A DNA stretch of 64,000 nucleotides, from positions 186,001-250,000 of the forward strand of contig JAOCPU010000038.1 in NCBI GenBank assembly GCA_035772785.1, in the 5' to 3' direction. This DNA is from Phlebiopsis flavidoalba. Its lineage: Eukaryota > Basidiomycota > Agaricomycetes > Polyporales > Phanerochaetaceae. Below the pieces are notes generated by a model, which did no database searches, was not told the DNA's origin, and worked only from the letters and a program-made list of their open reading frames with translations. Shown in pieces: positions 50,660 through 63,316 of this stretch (position 1 is the stretch's first letter; every line of letters starts with the position of its first letter). A program made the translations under genes and the position numbers.

Positions 50660-53292
50660 ATGTCGAACGCAGCTGCCTCGACCTCGACGCCTGTACGGGC
50701 ATTGAAATCTACCTTAGCGCGCAGGGGCTACGCCATCTATTCCACCATCGACACAGGCCTTTACGAGCCTCTCGTTAAACAATGTCCTCAGCAACGTCTC
50801 CTCTCGCGCATATTCTTGTACTCCGGCGTTATTCTGCGGGGACTATCGTCACTGTCGCGTCGACATTTAGGCAAGGGGGAACGAGCGTATTTGGGGCTTA
50901 TGGGGATTCTATTGAATCCTCTCGGCGCCGCGTACGCTTGGTATCACGTTTACCATTTGGCTACTGGGGAGTGGTACCCGTGCTGGTGATGAGGAAAGCA
51001 TATTTTGACCGGTACGTATTGGCCTCTTCCTCCCCTCAACGTTGGCTCAAATATACCCTGCCTTTCTAGCTACACCAACTGTTGCACCTTCGCCATCGAA
51101 AGCCTTCTCTTCAGCCTCGACTAAAGCCAGTACAATTCGACTGCTTGCGGTCTACCTTCTGTCCGCTTCCCTCTTGGCGGTCGTGTCATGTGGTGACAGT
51201 TGTACTCTTTGAAGCACGGGCAGGCAAGGATCCTCGCTTGTCAATTTTCGTCAAGTCCAAGTACGTAGTGTCATCTTCCCCGTTCTCGACCCCTTCTAAC
51301 GGCCTACAGAAAGCATCCATACTACTTGAATGGACTTCTGTTTATATACTCGTATATGGTCACAGCTCTGCTTAGCGGCACTGTGCGTTGTTGCTACGAA
51401 ACATTATGATGGACAGATTCAGTGTGCGGTGGACTGGGTTTATGTCTACGTGAGCCCCCCTCTCATCCTCTGCCTGCCCACATGCTAATGTAGAGTAGAG
51501 GAGCAAGTCCGAAGTACCATCTTTCATGCTTGCCAGGGTCGTAAACGGTGATTAAGTGAGCGCGTTGGTGCTTACTGGCTTAGGCTAGAACAGTTGCGCA
51601 CATATCGCGTTATTTCGGTATCGTGAGGTCCACTATACTGGCCCATGTCTATTCAGGATACCAGTCTTGTCCGCACACTTCCTCCGCCAACATTCTTATG
51701 CTCACTTCTGCAGGGGGATCCTTCTCTGCCACCCTCTTGACGAAGACACTTGGGTTTAATTTTCCCGCGCGTTCATGTTTTTTTTTAGATGTTTGGGTTT
51801 TTTTTTTTGGTTTTTTTTTTTTTTTTTCTTTCATTGCTCGGTTTTTATGAGCGTGGTAACCTGGGATTATCGCTGGAAGCGACTATTCGGACTCTTATGT
51901 GGCGGATGTAAGATACTGGCTCTTTTTGTGCAGTCATGAAACTCACACCCTTCATCATCAGCCAATTAACGTCGCTCTGTCCTACCGCCGACCCGGCGCT
52001 GACCATAATCTCCGGGAGTTCTCGTCATCCGACCCCTACGTTTCAAACACTTTGCCTTGCTGAGCTTGCCCAGCTCGCAAACCGGACGAGTCGAAAGCCG
52101 GTGTTTGCAAGAAGGGAGGCACTCTTTGCCGACCAAAAGTGAATAATCCCGGCTTGTGGACAACACTCGTAAGGGAAGCGCTTTTGACTTTAGGCAAGGA
52201 TTATCAATTGCTCCCTTCCGTCGGGGTTTACCCCCACAAGCAGGTAGTCTAAATTGTTGTAAATAAAACCGCATCGTTGACGTGGTCTGGATCAGCCCCC
52301 CGCAAACCAACGGAACCGCCGAAGAAAGTCGATGCACCTCCACAAGTACCAAAGACGCTCCATTCAATCCACGGGGGGGTGGCCCAGTGCTCAAACTACC
52401 ACCCGAAAGCTCCCCACTTCATTCCGCATCGTTCGACACTATTTTGCCTCAGATGGATCTATCACTGCAGCCATCTCCTCGACGACTGAAAGCAGGCGCA
52501 TCGCATATTCCCGAGCTCTTCCGCTCCGTGATGCCATCGCAGGCAGATCAGCTGTGAAGGAGAAAGCGGCCGCAGCGGTTGCATGCCGTGAAGAAGGGTG
52601 AACAAGAGATCGCATAAATCTAGCGGCACTGCCAAGTCGGTGGAGGACAAGGGCGCGGGGCGAGGAATTCGTCAACACGACCCTGGGTTTTTGTATTGGA
52701 TGCTGCAGCGAAGGCTTGAGAGGGTGGTGGCATAGGGAGAGGCTGTATAAGGTCGTGGAGGGAGCGCTACCAGTGCACATGAAGATGGATGTGGCTGGCG
52801 ATTGACGTAGGCCATTCACGATTATTGAGGGTCACAAATCAAGCTCAACGCGTGTTGATGTTAGCGCTCTGCTCTCTCGTCTGCGCCTCACTGACGGAAG
52901 ACCGCTATGGTGTCGTCCAGCGTGATATTCCCCGGATACTGGAGGCGGTTTTGTTCTTTCTTATCTGCTGTTGAGGAGTATATCAACAAGAAATCAACAC
53001 CTAAAAACTCCTCTACCCTCGCCAGAGGAACTCCGCAAGATTGGATCCAAAAGTAGCCGTGGAGATGCTTGAACTGGAGTATGATCTCGTGCGGGCGGGT
53101 GATGTCTTGAGCGAGTTATCGCCGATCGTACGTGTTCCATTTGCTCTCGCCGTGCGCTCTAGTCTGACGTATGAAACAGCGCTGAAGGACGGCGTGGTCA
53201 GAATTGTGCGGACGTTCGGTGACAAGCTGTCTGCGTTCAAGTTCCCTGCACGGACTGCCAGGAAGTTGCAAGGGTTTGTAGACTACAATTAA
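50660..53292 (+). CDS. NDC1: Nucleoporin NDC1
   Basis: Membrane nucleoporin that anchors nuclear pore complexes and, in fungi, inserts the spindle pole body. ATG at 50660 begins MSNAAASTSTPVRALKSTLA, then YEPLVKQCPQQRLLSRIFLY (50761-50822). Membrane segments follow, with ILLNPLGAAYAW, WGVVPVLVMRKAY (50968-51005), ATPTVAPSPSKAFSS, STIRLLAVYLLSASLLAV and KHPYYLNGLLF (across the intron near 51280). A T-rich stretch at 51778-51831 falls in a helix region. The soluble half has SSDPYVSNTL (52030-52058), then LAELAQLANRTSR and FARREALFADQK (52065-52140), then TLVREALLTLGKDYQLL (52165-52215). After a Pro-rich linker comes HIPELFRSVMPSQADQL. Near the end are YGVVQRDIPRILEA (52908-52950), RIVRTFGDKLSAFKFPARTA and RKLQGFVDYN, with the stop at 53292. 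The motif order matches fungal NDC1 throughout. There are many one-base breaks, in a gene expected to be essential. Confidence 0.75.
51778..51831 (+). repeat. T-rich low-complexity tract
   Basis: Three T runs (51778-51786, 51798-51808, 51811-51827) separated by only a few bases, inside the membrane half of NDC1. Read through, they encode mostly phenylalanine. Homopolymer length here is unreliable in many sequencing technologies. Confidence 0.85.
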
Positions 53293-53738
53293 TCGCCTTT
53301 TTCGTCGCTTTATCTTTCCAATTCGCATGAGCCTGTGTTCCAAAGCATCTGTATATCTGCTGTCGTTGTTTTCAATCTCGAGTTGTCTGTTTTTCGCTGC
53401 TGCTTAGCTGAAGCTCACAGGAGTCGGGCGAAAGAAGATGACGAGAAGCTGGTAAGCCCGACCCGGGACGTTTGACTGATGCATCATATAGCGCTTAAAG
53501 TATAGCCGGACGTCTTTTCTCAGGTGGGTCACGTCCACTTCTCTTCTCTCAACCTTGACCTCCTCGCCCTACTAAGAGCTTCCTACCCAGGGTTTCGAGC
53601 TACAAATTTGACTTTCCGGCCATCCCGTGACAATTCACGTCCTAGGCGAGCATTAACGGACGACTCGGTGGCCGTTTTACACGAGGCGCCGTACCATAGG
53701 CGAACGTCTATTACTTGGTTCAAATCGTAGTGTGTGCA

Positions 53739-55918
53739 ATGGGTGTTGCTTGCCGGCATTCTGCTGGGTTTGGTAAGCTGTAGCCCCCATCCCATCGTAC
53801 TGACACACCGACGCCACACTTTGTCGTAGGCCACCCACGTGACCTTCCACTTCCACGAGCCCCGTCGCCCCCTTGTCCCCATCTCTCTCACCTTATTAAT
53901 TCTGCGCGTTATGCGTGCTTGCATGGTGCAAGGACTTCTCACAGGCGACGACGTTGTCACTATACTTCACATATCTCACCACCCTCGGATTTTCCATAAC
54001 CGCATACCGCCTCTCGCCTCTGCACCCTCTAGCAGAGTATCCTGGACCGCTCATATTCAAATCACAAAGCTTTCAGGCGTGTGGGTGGCGTACAAAGGCT
54101 GCTACCATCTCGTGCTCAAAAATTACATGACCAGTATGGGCCGATTGTACGGATAGGTAAGCTCTCGTCGTCCAGGATTAAGATTACATAAGGCGACGTT
54201 TACTTACATGGTCCAGGCCCGAATGATTTTGTCCTTCGTTGATGCAGATGCCGTTCCCGCGGTATTCGGTGTTAATGGCCTACCGAAAGGTCGCTGTGCG
54301 TGTCTTTAAGTTATTACAGGGACCGGGCCAAGTGTTGACCATTAAGCTGGTTTAGACTATGATGGCAGACGGGATCCTACTGCGCCAATGAACCTTCTCT
54401 CAATGCCACCGGGTGAAATGCACTCCAGGAGGCGTAGGCTCTGGAGTCGTGGACTGGGCAGCGAGTCGCTGAAGGATTACGAGGACATCATTGCCGATCG
54501 TGCCCGTGTGAACTTGCGAAGGGCCTGGATCGTCATTCAGACGGAGTCAATAGATGTCGTTTCATGGATCGATTACTTCACGTACGCATCTTCGGCATGA
54601 ACCGTACTCACAAAGATCACTTACTGTTCAGATCTTTAGGTTCGACTTCATGGGGGATATGGCGTACGCATCCATCTCAATTCTTTCTATGCAACACTGA
54701 GTCTGACCGTTGCAGGTTTTGGGGAGAATTATGACATGCTTCGCACTGGTAAAGATAAAGAGTCCTATTTGGCAGGTACTCGAGAAACTTTGCACTGTAA
54801 GGTCGTCTCATTTGGTCCCATTTTACAAATATTGATTAGCCGGTCCACAGTTCTGCTGCCATGGTATGCCATGTGCCATGGACCATGTCGCTTGTACAGC
54901 GAATGTCATTCGTGTGGCGAAGGATCTGCTCAAACTGCGTAAGATGGGCATCGACTCTGCGCCGTATCACGGATGAAGCGTGGCTCAAAATCTAAGGATT
55001 TGTGGTATTATCTTGTGACTTATTCAACTATTATTGTGTGTGCTGGAGTAGCTGATTGCGGCTGTGTTTAGGCAGACGAAGCTGGTTATGAAGCGCAGAA
55101 GCCTGACTACAAGGACGTGATAGCGGAATGGTTTGCGTGCATCCCAGTCATCTACTCAAATTTACTCATACGGTACTGCAGGCGCACTAGCAATCATCGC
55201 CGGGGCAGACACGACATCTTCGGCTATGTCCCAGTCTTCTGTATTTTCTCATGACGCATGAAGAATGCATGCGCCGTGCACAAGGCGAGCTTGATGATGG
55301 TGTACTCTGGATGCGGACCATGCGCTAGACAGCTCCAAGCACGGAGAATTGAGGTATTTAAATGCATGCATGTGAGTCGCCCTTCAATCATGCGCGGATG
55401 GAGGGCCATAACTCAAGCTCACTAGTAACGAAACCCTTCGATTGCTCCCTCCTGTGCCAAACTGTGGGGACCAATACAGGTGATGAAAGGTACTGGCGGC
55501 AAGACTATTGCAGGACGGTTCGACTCTTTTTGCAACTCAAGCATGTTCAACTGAAGCGATGTATGTTGGCAGACTGATTCCGGAAGATACTCAAATTTGG
55601 ATCCCATCTTACGTCCTTCATCGAGATCAACGCTACTATCCCAGCGCCCCAGATTCCTTTCTGCCTGAGAGGTGGCTAGACGACCGGAAAGTCAAAATCC
55701 CCACGACATTCATTCCTTTCTCCTTTGGCCCTGCGAAGCTGCGTGGGACGTCATCTCGCTCGCCGCGAGATGCTGATGGTAATGTCACTGCTCGCTCAAG
55801 AAGTTTGATATTAGGTTCGCAGAAGGCTTTAGTCATTCACGAGTGGCCCAGTAGCCTGCATGACTACTTCGTGTCAGCAAGAGGACCGTTTTTATTGATT
55901 CGGCTCGAGAAGAGATAA
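53739..55918 (+). CDS. Cytochrome P450 monooxygenase, frame-broken
   Basis: Membrane-anchored heme monooxygenase. The N-terminal region (from about 53739) is hydrophobic: VLLAGILLGL, then after an intron THVTFHFHEPRRPLVPIS and TLSLYFTYLTTLGFSITAYR (53955-54010). It leads to the proline-rich hinge HPLAEYPGP. KNYHDQYGPIVRIGPNELSF spans an intron near 54156-54215. MPPGEMHSRRRRLWSRGL (54403-54456) is the C helix. The I helix IIAGADTTSSAMS (about 55193-55230) has the oxygen-binding AGADTT. The K helix NETLRLLPPVP (55426-55457) keeps ExxR. PERWL (55660-55674) is the PERF-region motif. The heme loop reads FSFGPAKLRG, but removing one G at about 55738 restores a family-typical FGPANCVG. The frame then runs HLARREMLMVMSLL, and later HEWPSSLHDYFVSARGPFLL before the stop at 55918. 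The subfamily and substrate cannot be told. Confidence 0.85.
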
Positions 55919-56827
55919 CTCCCAGCACTTCACGGATGGGTTTACATTGCGAATGAAGGAGGCTGATAGACAGACTGTAGAAGCTCAGGATCATACACGA
56001 CATTGTCTAGTGAATCTCCCACGCTCGAATAGAAGTTTGTTCAACTAAGCGGATCCGCAAGCACGTCGTCGCATCACAAACACCAACCCCTCGCATCTAC
56101 ACAGTTGAGTGTCGCCATCACTATCCCAATGATGAGGATCTTACTACCTTCGGCTGTAATACTCACCAAGGAGAAAGATATGAAGATGTGCAGCTCATGA
56201 CGGATCACTCCGTCAAGTGCATGCATAATTCAGATGTGCTGCAAGGGCTATGTGTCTGGCAACCTGAACCAGACCATGATGATGATGCTTTGGTCTCACT
56301 TATCCCCGCATAAGTGCGATGATTTTCTAGCCACTGGGCAGCTCTGGTGCAGAAAGGGCTGGCTTTGACCCAGTGACATTCGGAACGAAACGGTGTCCGT
56401 GTACATTCTCGTCACCGTTCTACGCTTATAATTTGCTTATAATTGTGAGCCTCATTAAGACAGGCTTCGCAAGTTCCTCGCCACGTGTTGTCTGGCGCCC
56501 ACCTCACTGCTCAGATCATCTCAGACGCCTGGCACCTTGCTCCCAACATGCATCTGACCGGTCAAGGAAACCTGAGCCCGGTCAGCTTTACCTTGACAAC
56601 ACTAGCACCGCCGTCGATTCTCGAGGGAAGATATTGACTCTGATCTTCAAAAGCCTCATGATGCAATCTTTGAAAACTCTCATAGGTTAGTACCGAGGGA
56701 GCGTCCCCGTCCACAAGAACCCAGCAGCTCTTCCCGTGTTCCTTACACGTTCAAGGCTCTGGAGTAACTGCACAAGCTCACTTTTAAGACGATTGGAACC
56801 TACTGTGTACTCATTGTCGTACCGCCC
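55919..56827. other. Intergenic region, no gene recognised
   Basis: Between the P450 and glutaminase genes. A plus frame at 56373-56690 contains FGTKRCPCTFSS, slightly like a P450 heme loop, but nothing around it supports a second P450. Confidence 0.35.
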
Positions 56828-59800
56828 ATGCATCTTTCGAGCCTTCTCATTCTTTTAGCCACCTTGCCCAGTGCTACATTCTGCCAGCTCGGTACGACCC
56901 TCTGGACTTCGTACGCTCCCCTCGCCTTGCGCTCACCATACTTAAACGTATGGATGAACACTACGAACATACCGCTGGGTAACACGCGCGCACCAGAGCA
57001 ATGGCCAGTCTTTTGGCTCTCCTCTCAGGTCCGTCTGTTTGCAATTGCATATGACCACTCATTTCGACGATATTAGCTGGCTCCGATTAATTTCGGATGG
57101 GCAGGATATCTGCGTGTTGATAACAATACACGTATAAATGGTTGGGCGACAATGCGCCCATATCCGGACCCGGAGACACGGTTCTCACCAACATACAAAT
57201 AACCCCTACTCGTACTATCATGAACATAACGGCTGGGCCTATAGATCTCACCGTTACCTACCTATCTCCCATCGAGGTAAGCTGTTACTACCATCCTATG
57301 GGCTGCTGACAGGAGCACAGTTCAATAGCCATCCGATCCCGTCAGGCAAATCGCTGCCTTTTAACCTACTACTATGTGTCTGCGGTCTCGAATGACGGTC
57401 AAGCCCACGAGGTGCAAATATATACAGACATTACTTCGGGTGAGTACGAACCTGACCGCTTTCCGCTCTGTTTATGAACTAGGATTAGAATGGCTCGCCG
57501 GCAACCGCTCCCTTTCTGGCGATCGGGAGACTCAGCTCAGCGAGGCTGTCCTATGTCACAAATTGTTCTTGGATACTCCTCAAGCTTTTTACCGAGGTCG
57601 CACAACAAATTGAGGACGCTTCGGTCTATCTCGCTACTTTAGCAGTGCGTGCGAATCGCCTTTCACCAACATAGCTTTGATTTCAGGAGCTCACGATATG
57701 ATGGGCGTACAGGGCCCAAACATAACCTATCAAAGTGACGACGTTGCCACGTGCAGATCACAATTCAACAATCATGGTGTTCTCATGAACTCGGTCATCA
57801 CAGGACCGAGGACCATCGACAGGCAAGTAAGATCTATAATGTCGGTAGTAGATTTCCCACGAATATCATACTGACGCATCTTGGCAGTCCTTTCACGGTC
57901 TCTGCTATATCCCAGGACTTAGGTACGATCACGAGCACCCCCGCTGGCCCAGCAGTGTGGGCAGTAGGGATGCTCCGCAATCCTGTCGTTCAGTACGGCA
58001 ATGTGAACGGGACAGTTGAACAGCGCAGCGCCTATTGGCGTGTACAGTACGACGATGAGCAGGATGTTGTATGTCCTCGGGCCTGAATACTTGCACCCAT
58101 ATCATCGCCTCATTCACGCCACACAGATTACTGCTTTTTCTTCAGGACTTTCCTCAGGCCGTACAAAGAGCCAATGCGCTTGACGACGCTCTCTAGGGAC
58201 AATCTCATCTACTATCTCGTCGCACTATTCGGATTTTTGATCTCTCTTACTGCGCGTCAAACGATGGCCGGCACAGAGTTGACCGTGGGCACAACACATG
58301 GAACCTTCAATGAGTCTGACACCGAAGATGTTCATGAAGGACATAGGCAGCTCTGGGTGAGTGATACTGGCTGAGCTCCTATCTTCAGATTCTTTATCGC
58401 GCGATCACGATCACACCTCAGGCGCATCAATCCGGTTGAAGTCATGTATGCTTCTTTTCCCTTCTTTCTGTCTTTGAACGCAACATATGGTGGCTGGCTC
58501 CTTTCTCCAGTACTTGAGTTCGCAAGCTCGGATGCGTGGAACCACTCATTGCACCACGCCCACATCGGTGCGATAGCTATCTCTATGCATCCCTTCTTTT
58601 AAAAATTCTGACATAATCTGCTCACAGGTTTGAGCTATCCAAATGCCACTGGTGACTCGAATGCCCATTCACAAGGAGTAGAGCGTAAGCACAAGTGGCC
58701 AATCAAATTAAAATGAAAAATATATCTTATTGATTTCGGCTGTAGAGTCCAGTAATATGATCATAATGGCATTAGCACATGCAAGAGCAAGTGGCGATGG
58801 CTCTCTGTTGTCCCAATATGTACGTGACACTGTCGAAATAGCGGCATACCACGAAAACTTACAATATTACAAGTACACTGTCTTCAAGACTTGGGCGGAC
58901 TACCTTTCCAGCAACACATATCCGCTGTCAGCGGAACAGTATGTAGTTTGCCATTAGCACACAGGACTCAAAATGTTTAACCCCAACCTGCAGAGCCGAC
59001 GCTGATGGTTTATATTGATCGCAAATTCTACGAAACCTCGCGATGAAAAGGTATCGTGGCCATCAAGGCCATGGCCGAGATCAGCGCCCACCTTGCAGCA
59101 GGCCTCTGATGCGGATTACTACTCTGTAAGCATATATCTTGCGAAGCAGCAGCAGCAGCTTACATGTGCCCACAGACACTCGCAAACACCTATACAAGCA
59201 ATTGGCAGAGGCTTGCGCTGCCCCCTGGATCTCAACATATTCTATTAGGTTATGGCTTCTCGAACTCTACGTACGCTCTTCCGTACAACCTATATGTTCG
59301 ACAAGTGGCTCGGCACGGGTCTCATCAGCAATGAGGTTAGTCTGTATTAAAGATTCATACGAAGATGCCTGACTTCGAGCTTAGACATACAGCATGGAAA
59401 CGGCATTCATACAAAATCTTCTAATGTCTCAAACAAGTTTTTTTTACACCTGTCAGACTGTCACCATAGTAGCTAAACCATCATTTGAAAGATGGACTGC
59501 CCATCAACAGCCTAGCAGAGCAGTAACGGGAATACCGGTCCGTCATCGCTTTGCATCGATATTCGTTTGCTGCTAACATACTCTATACATGTAGCATGGA
59601 CATTACTCACGGCAGCGACAATGACTGATGACAACGTGCGGGATGCCATGATAGACCAAGTATGGAATTTCGCCTCTAAGAATGTATCGGGTGGTATATT
59701 CCCCACGACATTCTCCCTGGATGGCAAAGGCCGTGCGGTGGATAATATCGCAAGGTGATAGATGAGGCCCCGTATTTCTATAGAGAGGGTCAGCCCATAT

Positions 59801-60409
59801 AACCCATCGTTTACAGTCCCGGAGTGGGTGGCGTATTCGCCCCGTTAGCCTTGGCGTAAGTCGCATTAATCTATCTAAGCTTGCTTCCATTTTGACGATC
59901 GTAGCCTGCCTAACGTTACGATCGTCGCTACGAACAACTCTGGGTCAGGAACCGCGATAGCAACAATGGCGGCCATGGCGGCGGTCGCTCTGGCAGCAAC
60001 GACCCAGGTCAAGTCAGACATCGCTCATGTTGTCGGTGGTGTGGTTGGCGGTGTGGTTGGCGCTGCGTTGCTTTTGGTCCTCGGCTTTGTGCTCCGGCGA
60101 CGCTTGCTGGGACGCGGACCGCTCCAGTGGAGCCTGATATCTTCGTAACGCAATTCGTTCACGCAGACCGCAGTACCGAGATCAACAGGGGAAGCAAAGG
60201 CGGTGTTCACAATGCGAGCCGCGACGGGCACATCTGATACCGAGTCCCGACCGCCGGCGACTCCTCGTAGCTCAGATATGGCTGCGCTTCAAATCGAGGT
60301 GGAGAATCTGGAGGAGGATGTGACATACAGCATCCACGTACTACATTCATCACCGATGAGATTTGCCGCCTACGTACCGCATGTGCATACGAATAATGCT
60401 TCTAACTAG
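56828..60409 (+). CDS. Glutaminase (GtaA/DUF4965 type) with membrane anchor
   Basis: Secreted-type fungal glutaminase family (DUF5127, DUF4965, DUF1793 arrangement). ATG at 56828 starts the signal peptide MHLSSLLILLATLPSATFC. Family motifs follow in order: SYAPLALRSPYLNVWMN (56908-56960), AGYLRVDNNT (57100-57130), AGPIDLTVTYLSPIE (57234-57278), QSLPF and VSNDGQAHEVQIYTDIT (57386-57436). Next are HDMMGVQGPNITYQSDDVAT (57695-57752), FTVSAISQDLGTITSTPAG (57892-57945) and AVWAVGMLRNPVVQYG. VMYASFPFFLSLNATYGGWL covers about 58442-58500, then GLSYPNATGDSNAHSQGVE (58631-58685), then SSNMIIMALAHARASGDGSL. MAEISAHL, NWQRLALPPGSQHILLGYG (59200-59260) and AWTLLTAATMTDDNVRDAMI (59598-59655) complete the C-terminal domain. 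Unusually a glycine-rich transmembrane helix (VVGGVVGGVVGAALLLVLGF, 60030-60090) with a basic RRRLLGR stop-transfer and a cytoplasmic tail containing LQIEVENL follow, ending at 60409. Exon breaks are frequent. Confidence 0.85.
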
Positions 60410-62331
60410 TACTAGCACTCTCATGCGCTGCGGTGTTGTCGTAAATGTTTTTGCTGTTGTGCACATTTCGTTCTCGGCGGTGCAACCCGGTAAATCAGGA
60501 GGACTGATGTATTCAGTAATCTTTGGCTCACCTGTGACATAAGAAGGTCTCGCGACACACGTAAACTCGAAATGCAGGGGGATTTGCTCGCTAGTACTAC
60601 AACAATTCTTCATCAGGAGATTCCTACTCACGACATTACAATGAATATAAGCCCTTCGTATCCTCGCAGTTCAAGCGTTTGTGGCCGTCACCGTATTTTG
60701 TATGTTTCCGTGTCAATAATTGGACAGAATAAGTTGCTTGGGGGTTGTCGACGATAGCACACTGAGAAACTATACGTCGTATAACGTACGCTCAGGAAGC
60801 TCGATGGAACATGAAGTTTAGGCACTATCAGGGCAGTTTGGAGCTCCTTCAGGCGGCGAGCACGTATGCAAGTACGGATGGATGGGTCCCTGCAGTTGCG
60901 GGACGTAGTCGACCGAATATCTAAAAAGATTTTTTTTTAAAGTAAGTAAGCAATCGCTGCAGAGTAAGCTTAACTATAAGTAATACTTACTCACGCCAAC
61001 ACGTGTTGTTCGTTTGCGTATGTCGGGTGAGAGCCTTTTTCCCAGAACGTGTATAAAACTGCTTTGCGGGTCAAGACTTTCGAACTGATTCTTCCATCAC
61101 GTCCACAACCTTCGGCGAAAGTCATCGTTCACGCGCAGCCAAGGTGTCCCTCTGGTTTAAAACCGCCATGTTGTCTCATGACGGTGACCAGCTTGGAAAC
61201 GCGTGCTTGATGCTCGCGCCAAGAGTTGTAGCTAAATTTTCACGGAGAGACCGTAGTACTTGCATCGGCGTTCGTACGCGTACCGTGATCTTACTGGCCG
61301 TCCGCTGAAACACGCAGCCTTCAAGACGTCTCGATCATGTTCCGACGATCGTCTGTGCCATCTTATGTTGGCGTTCGCGTTATCCAGTTCCCTATTGCGA
61401 TAAGTCAAGTAATATCAGCAGAATACAAATTATTTCGCAACGACTATGAGTTAAACGTGGTTCCAGTCTTCTTTAGTAAGCGCGCAATGCGTGCCTTCTG
61501 TATTTCATCAAGGGACCATTATACACCTGGAAAGTGTCTCATCCCGAGTTTCCTCAACCCTGGAAAAACGAAGAGAGAGCTCCGATATAAACTAATTGGC
61601 AGCACTCATGGCCCAAGCACGCTGCACGCATGAATAACCAGCGCGCTTCGGGATGCCTGCTGTTCCGCGAACTAGCGAAGATAACGCTCGTTAGGGCATG
61701 ATCGTCGGTTATCCCATGTGAAGAAAGCTCTGTCGCTATTGTCTTTGTGTTGTCGTTGCGGGTGTGCACAATACTAGAATGGGGCATAAAAACTATATTT
61801 CAGTGCGCACGTATTCCATAAAGCCCTAGTTTCGGATTCTATTTTCCCATTACTGTTGGCACACTTTAGTACAGAGAGAGTATTTCACCAACTCCTGAGA
61901 CTGTCCACACGAGGTGCGCGCAGCCTATGATCAGTGATATCAAACTAGGAAAAACCATGGTTAAGCTCTTGGTTTCTGTGGGAGAATCGTAGGCCGCGAT
62001 CCGTCCTTCGGATATCATCTACAAGGTCAAAGAAAGGACCCACGCGCTTATCTCCAACAGTCCATAATTATCCGTGATCTGAAGTCGAAAGTTAGTCTAA
62101 TAGTGACCCGACATCACATGTTCGTCGTAGACTAGAAGCCAATACGCGAACAATGAACTTTGTGATGCGATTGCATTTCTTTGAACTGTATTGTTATGGA
62201 GCATTTTGGGCGTAGATAAAAAACTGTGAGGCGCGATTCACAAGCTCTTGCAATGTCGAGTCAGCGAACCCATGACAAAAGAGCGGGGTGGTGGCGCGCG
62301 GAGAAATTCGCTTCACCCTACCGAGGGTCAC
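60410..62331. other. Intergenic region, no gene recognised
   Basis: A plus frame at 61337-61633 and a minus frame at 61554-61787 are open without known content. It should contain the rest of the GH13 gene if that gene were complete, but no GH13 motif was found on the minus strand here. Confidence 0.4.
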
Positions 62332-63316
62332 TCAGTGGACGGGCGCATCTGGAGGCCTGCTAACCTTTCGAGATCTTGTGATGGACGTCCATCTTGGCAG
62401 TCGGTAAGTTTGTGAACGGGAACAATCGCGGAGCGTCCGCTTCGCCCTCAGAAAACCCCATCGCATTCCTCTGTCCAACAGCCAGAATGTGATGACATCG
62501 TACATGGCGCTTGCCGGACTTCTGGATTGGCCCACAATTGACGATTCGGGCTGCTGTGCGGCCATATAAATGGAGGAGATATTCGCCAGTTGTCTGTCGC
62601 AATGATCCAGGTAGATTCCTGAAAGAAAGAGGGTATGCAGGCTAGCCCGTAAGGCATAATCAAAACATATCTGCTAACCTTCAAATGACCGACCTCAGTT
62701 ATTATGTTGTATGGTTTTCGACGCCATATGCATCGGACACAGTGTCACGGTGCTTTTAATCAGGGACGTCTTCATGATGAGCGCTGACTGAGTTACAGAC
62801 CATACAATGAAACAAATGTCTATCAGGCGTACCTGGTCACACAGATACGCGAACACAGCGAACACGATTTCTCAAGCCCCGCGATGGCAGCAATCAAAGC
62901 AAGAATCGAGCCAAGAGTTATCAGCCTATGCAGCTATGAGCCTACGCAGGCCTAGGTGTCGCAGTCTTGTAGGGGTCGCAGGGTATGCACGCGACTCATC
63001 TATGTCCACGATAATCTGACCTGCATTGTAGAGACAGGGTAGCGTCGATTTATCTCCTCCCACCGAAGTTGTTCAGGACACATCCCACACATCGTAGCCG
63101 TTGTCCGACTAAAAAACGGGGCTCTTTGTAGATTGGGCAAAGCCATATGACATCAACACCAAGGTCCTTGAGATAGTCCACTTTCTCAATGATACCGCGC
63201 AGATCGCCTATGGCCGTCGTCGTTAGAGTCCAGGAAAAGACAAATAGGATGGGATATCTGATAGACGCAAGCGGACCGCCACGACACGCCATTTGGTTAT
63301 GGGTCGCAATCGGCAT
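62332..63316 (-). CDS. GH13 alpha-glucosidase (maltase), 3' truncated
   Basis: Intracellular alpha-glucosidase of glycoside hydrolase family 13 (GH13_40-like), splitting maltose or isomaltose. A likely start at 63316 reads [10 protein letters not shown], then [11 protein letters not shown] (one base out of place) and SFLDSNDDG, next [20 protein letters not shown] and [11 protein letters not shown] (63205-63120), the classic N-terminal barrel strands. After an intron comes SDYR with DIDES (about 63020-62995), the DYRDID region. A further exon gives [10 protein letters not shown] (62600-62560), [20 protein letters not shown] (62500-62460) and MDVHHKISK, equal to the GFRMDVINLISK region carrying the catalytic nucleophile aspartate (the D of MDV, about 62385). 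The last match is PDAPV at 62345-62332. About 350 further residues expected, including the acid/base Glu, are missing. At least six frame breaks are present. Confidence 0.75.

Noticed and set aside
56373..56480. Possible second P450 heme loop (FGTKRCPC)
   Set aside because: Short chance resemblance; no I helix, ExxR or PERF motif nearby on the plus strand.
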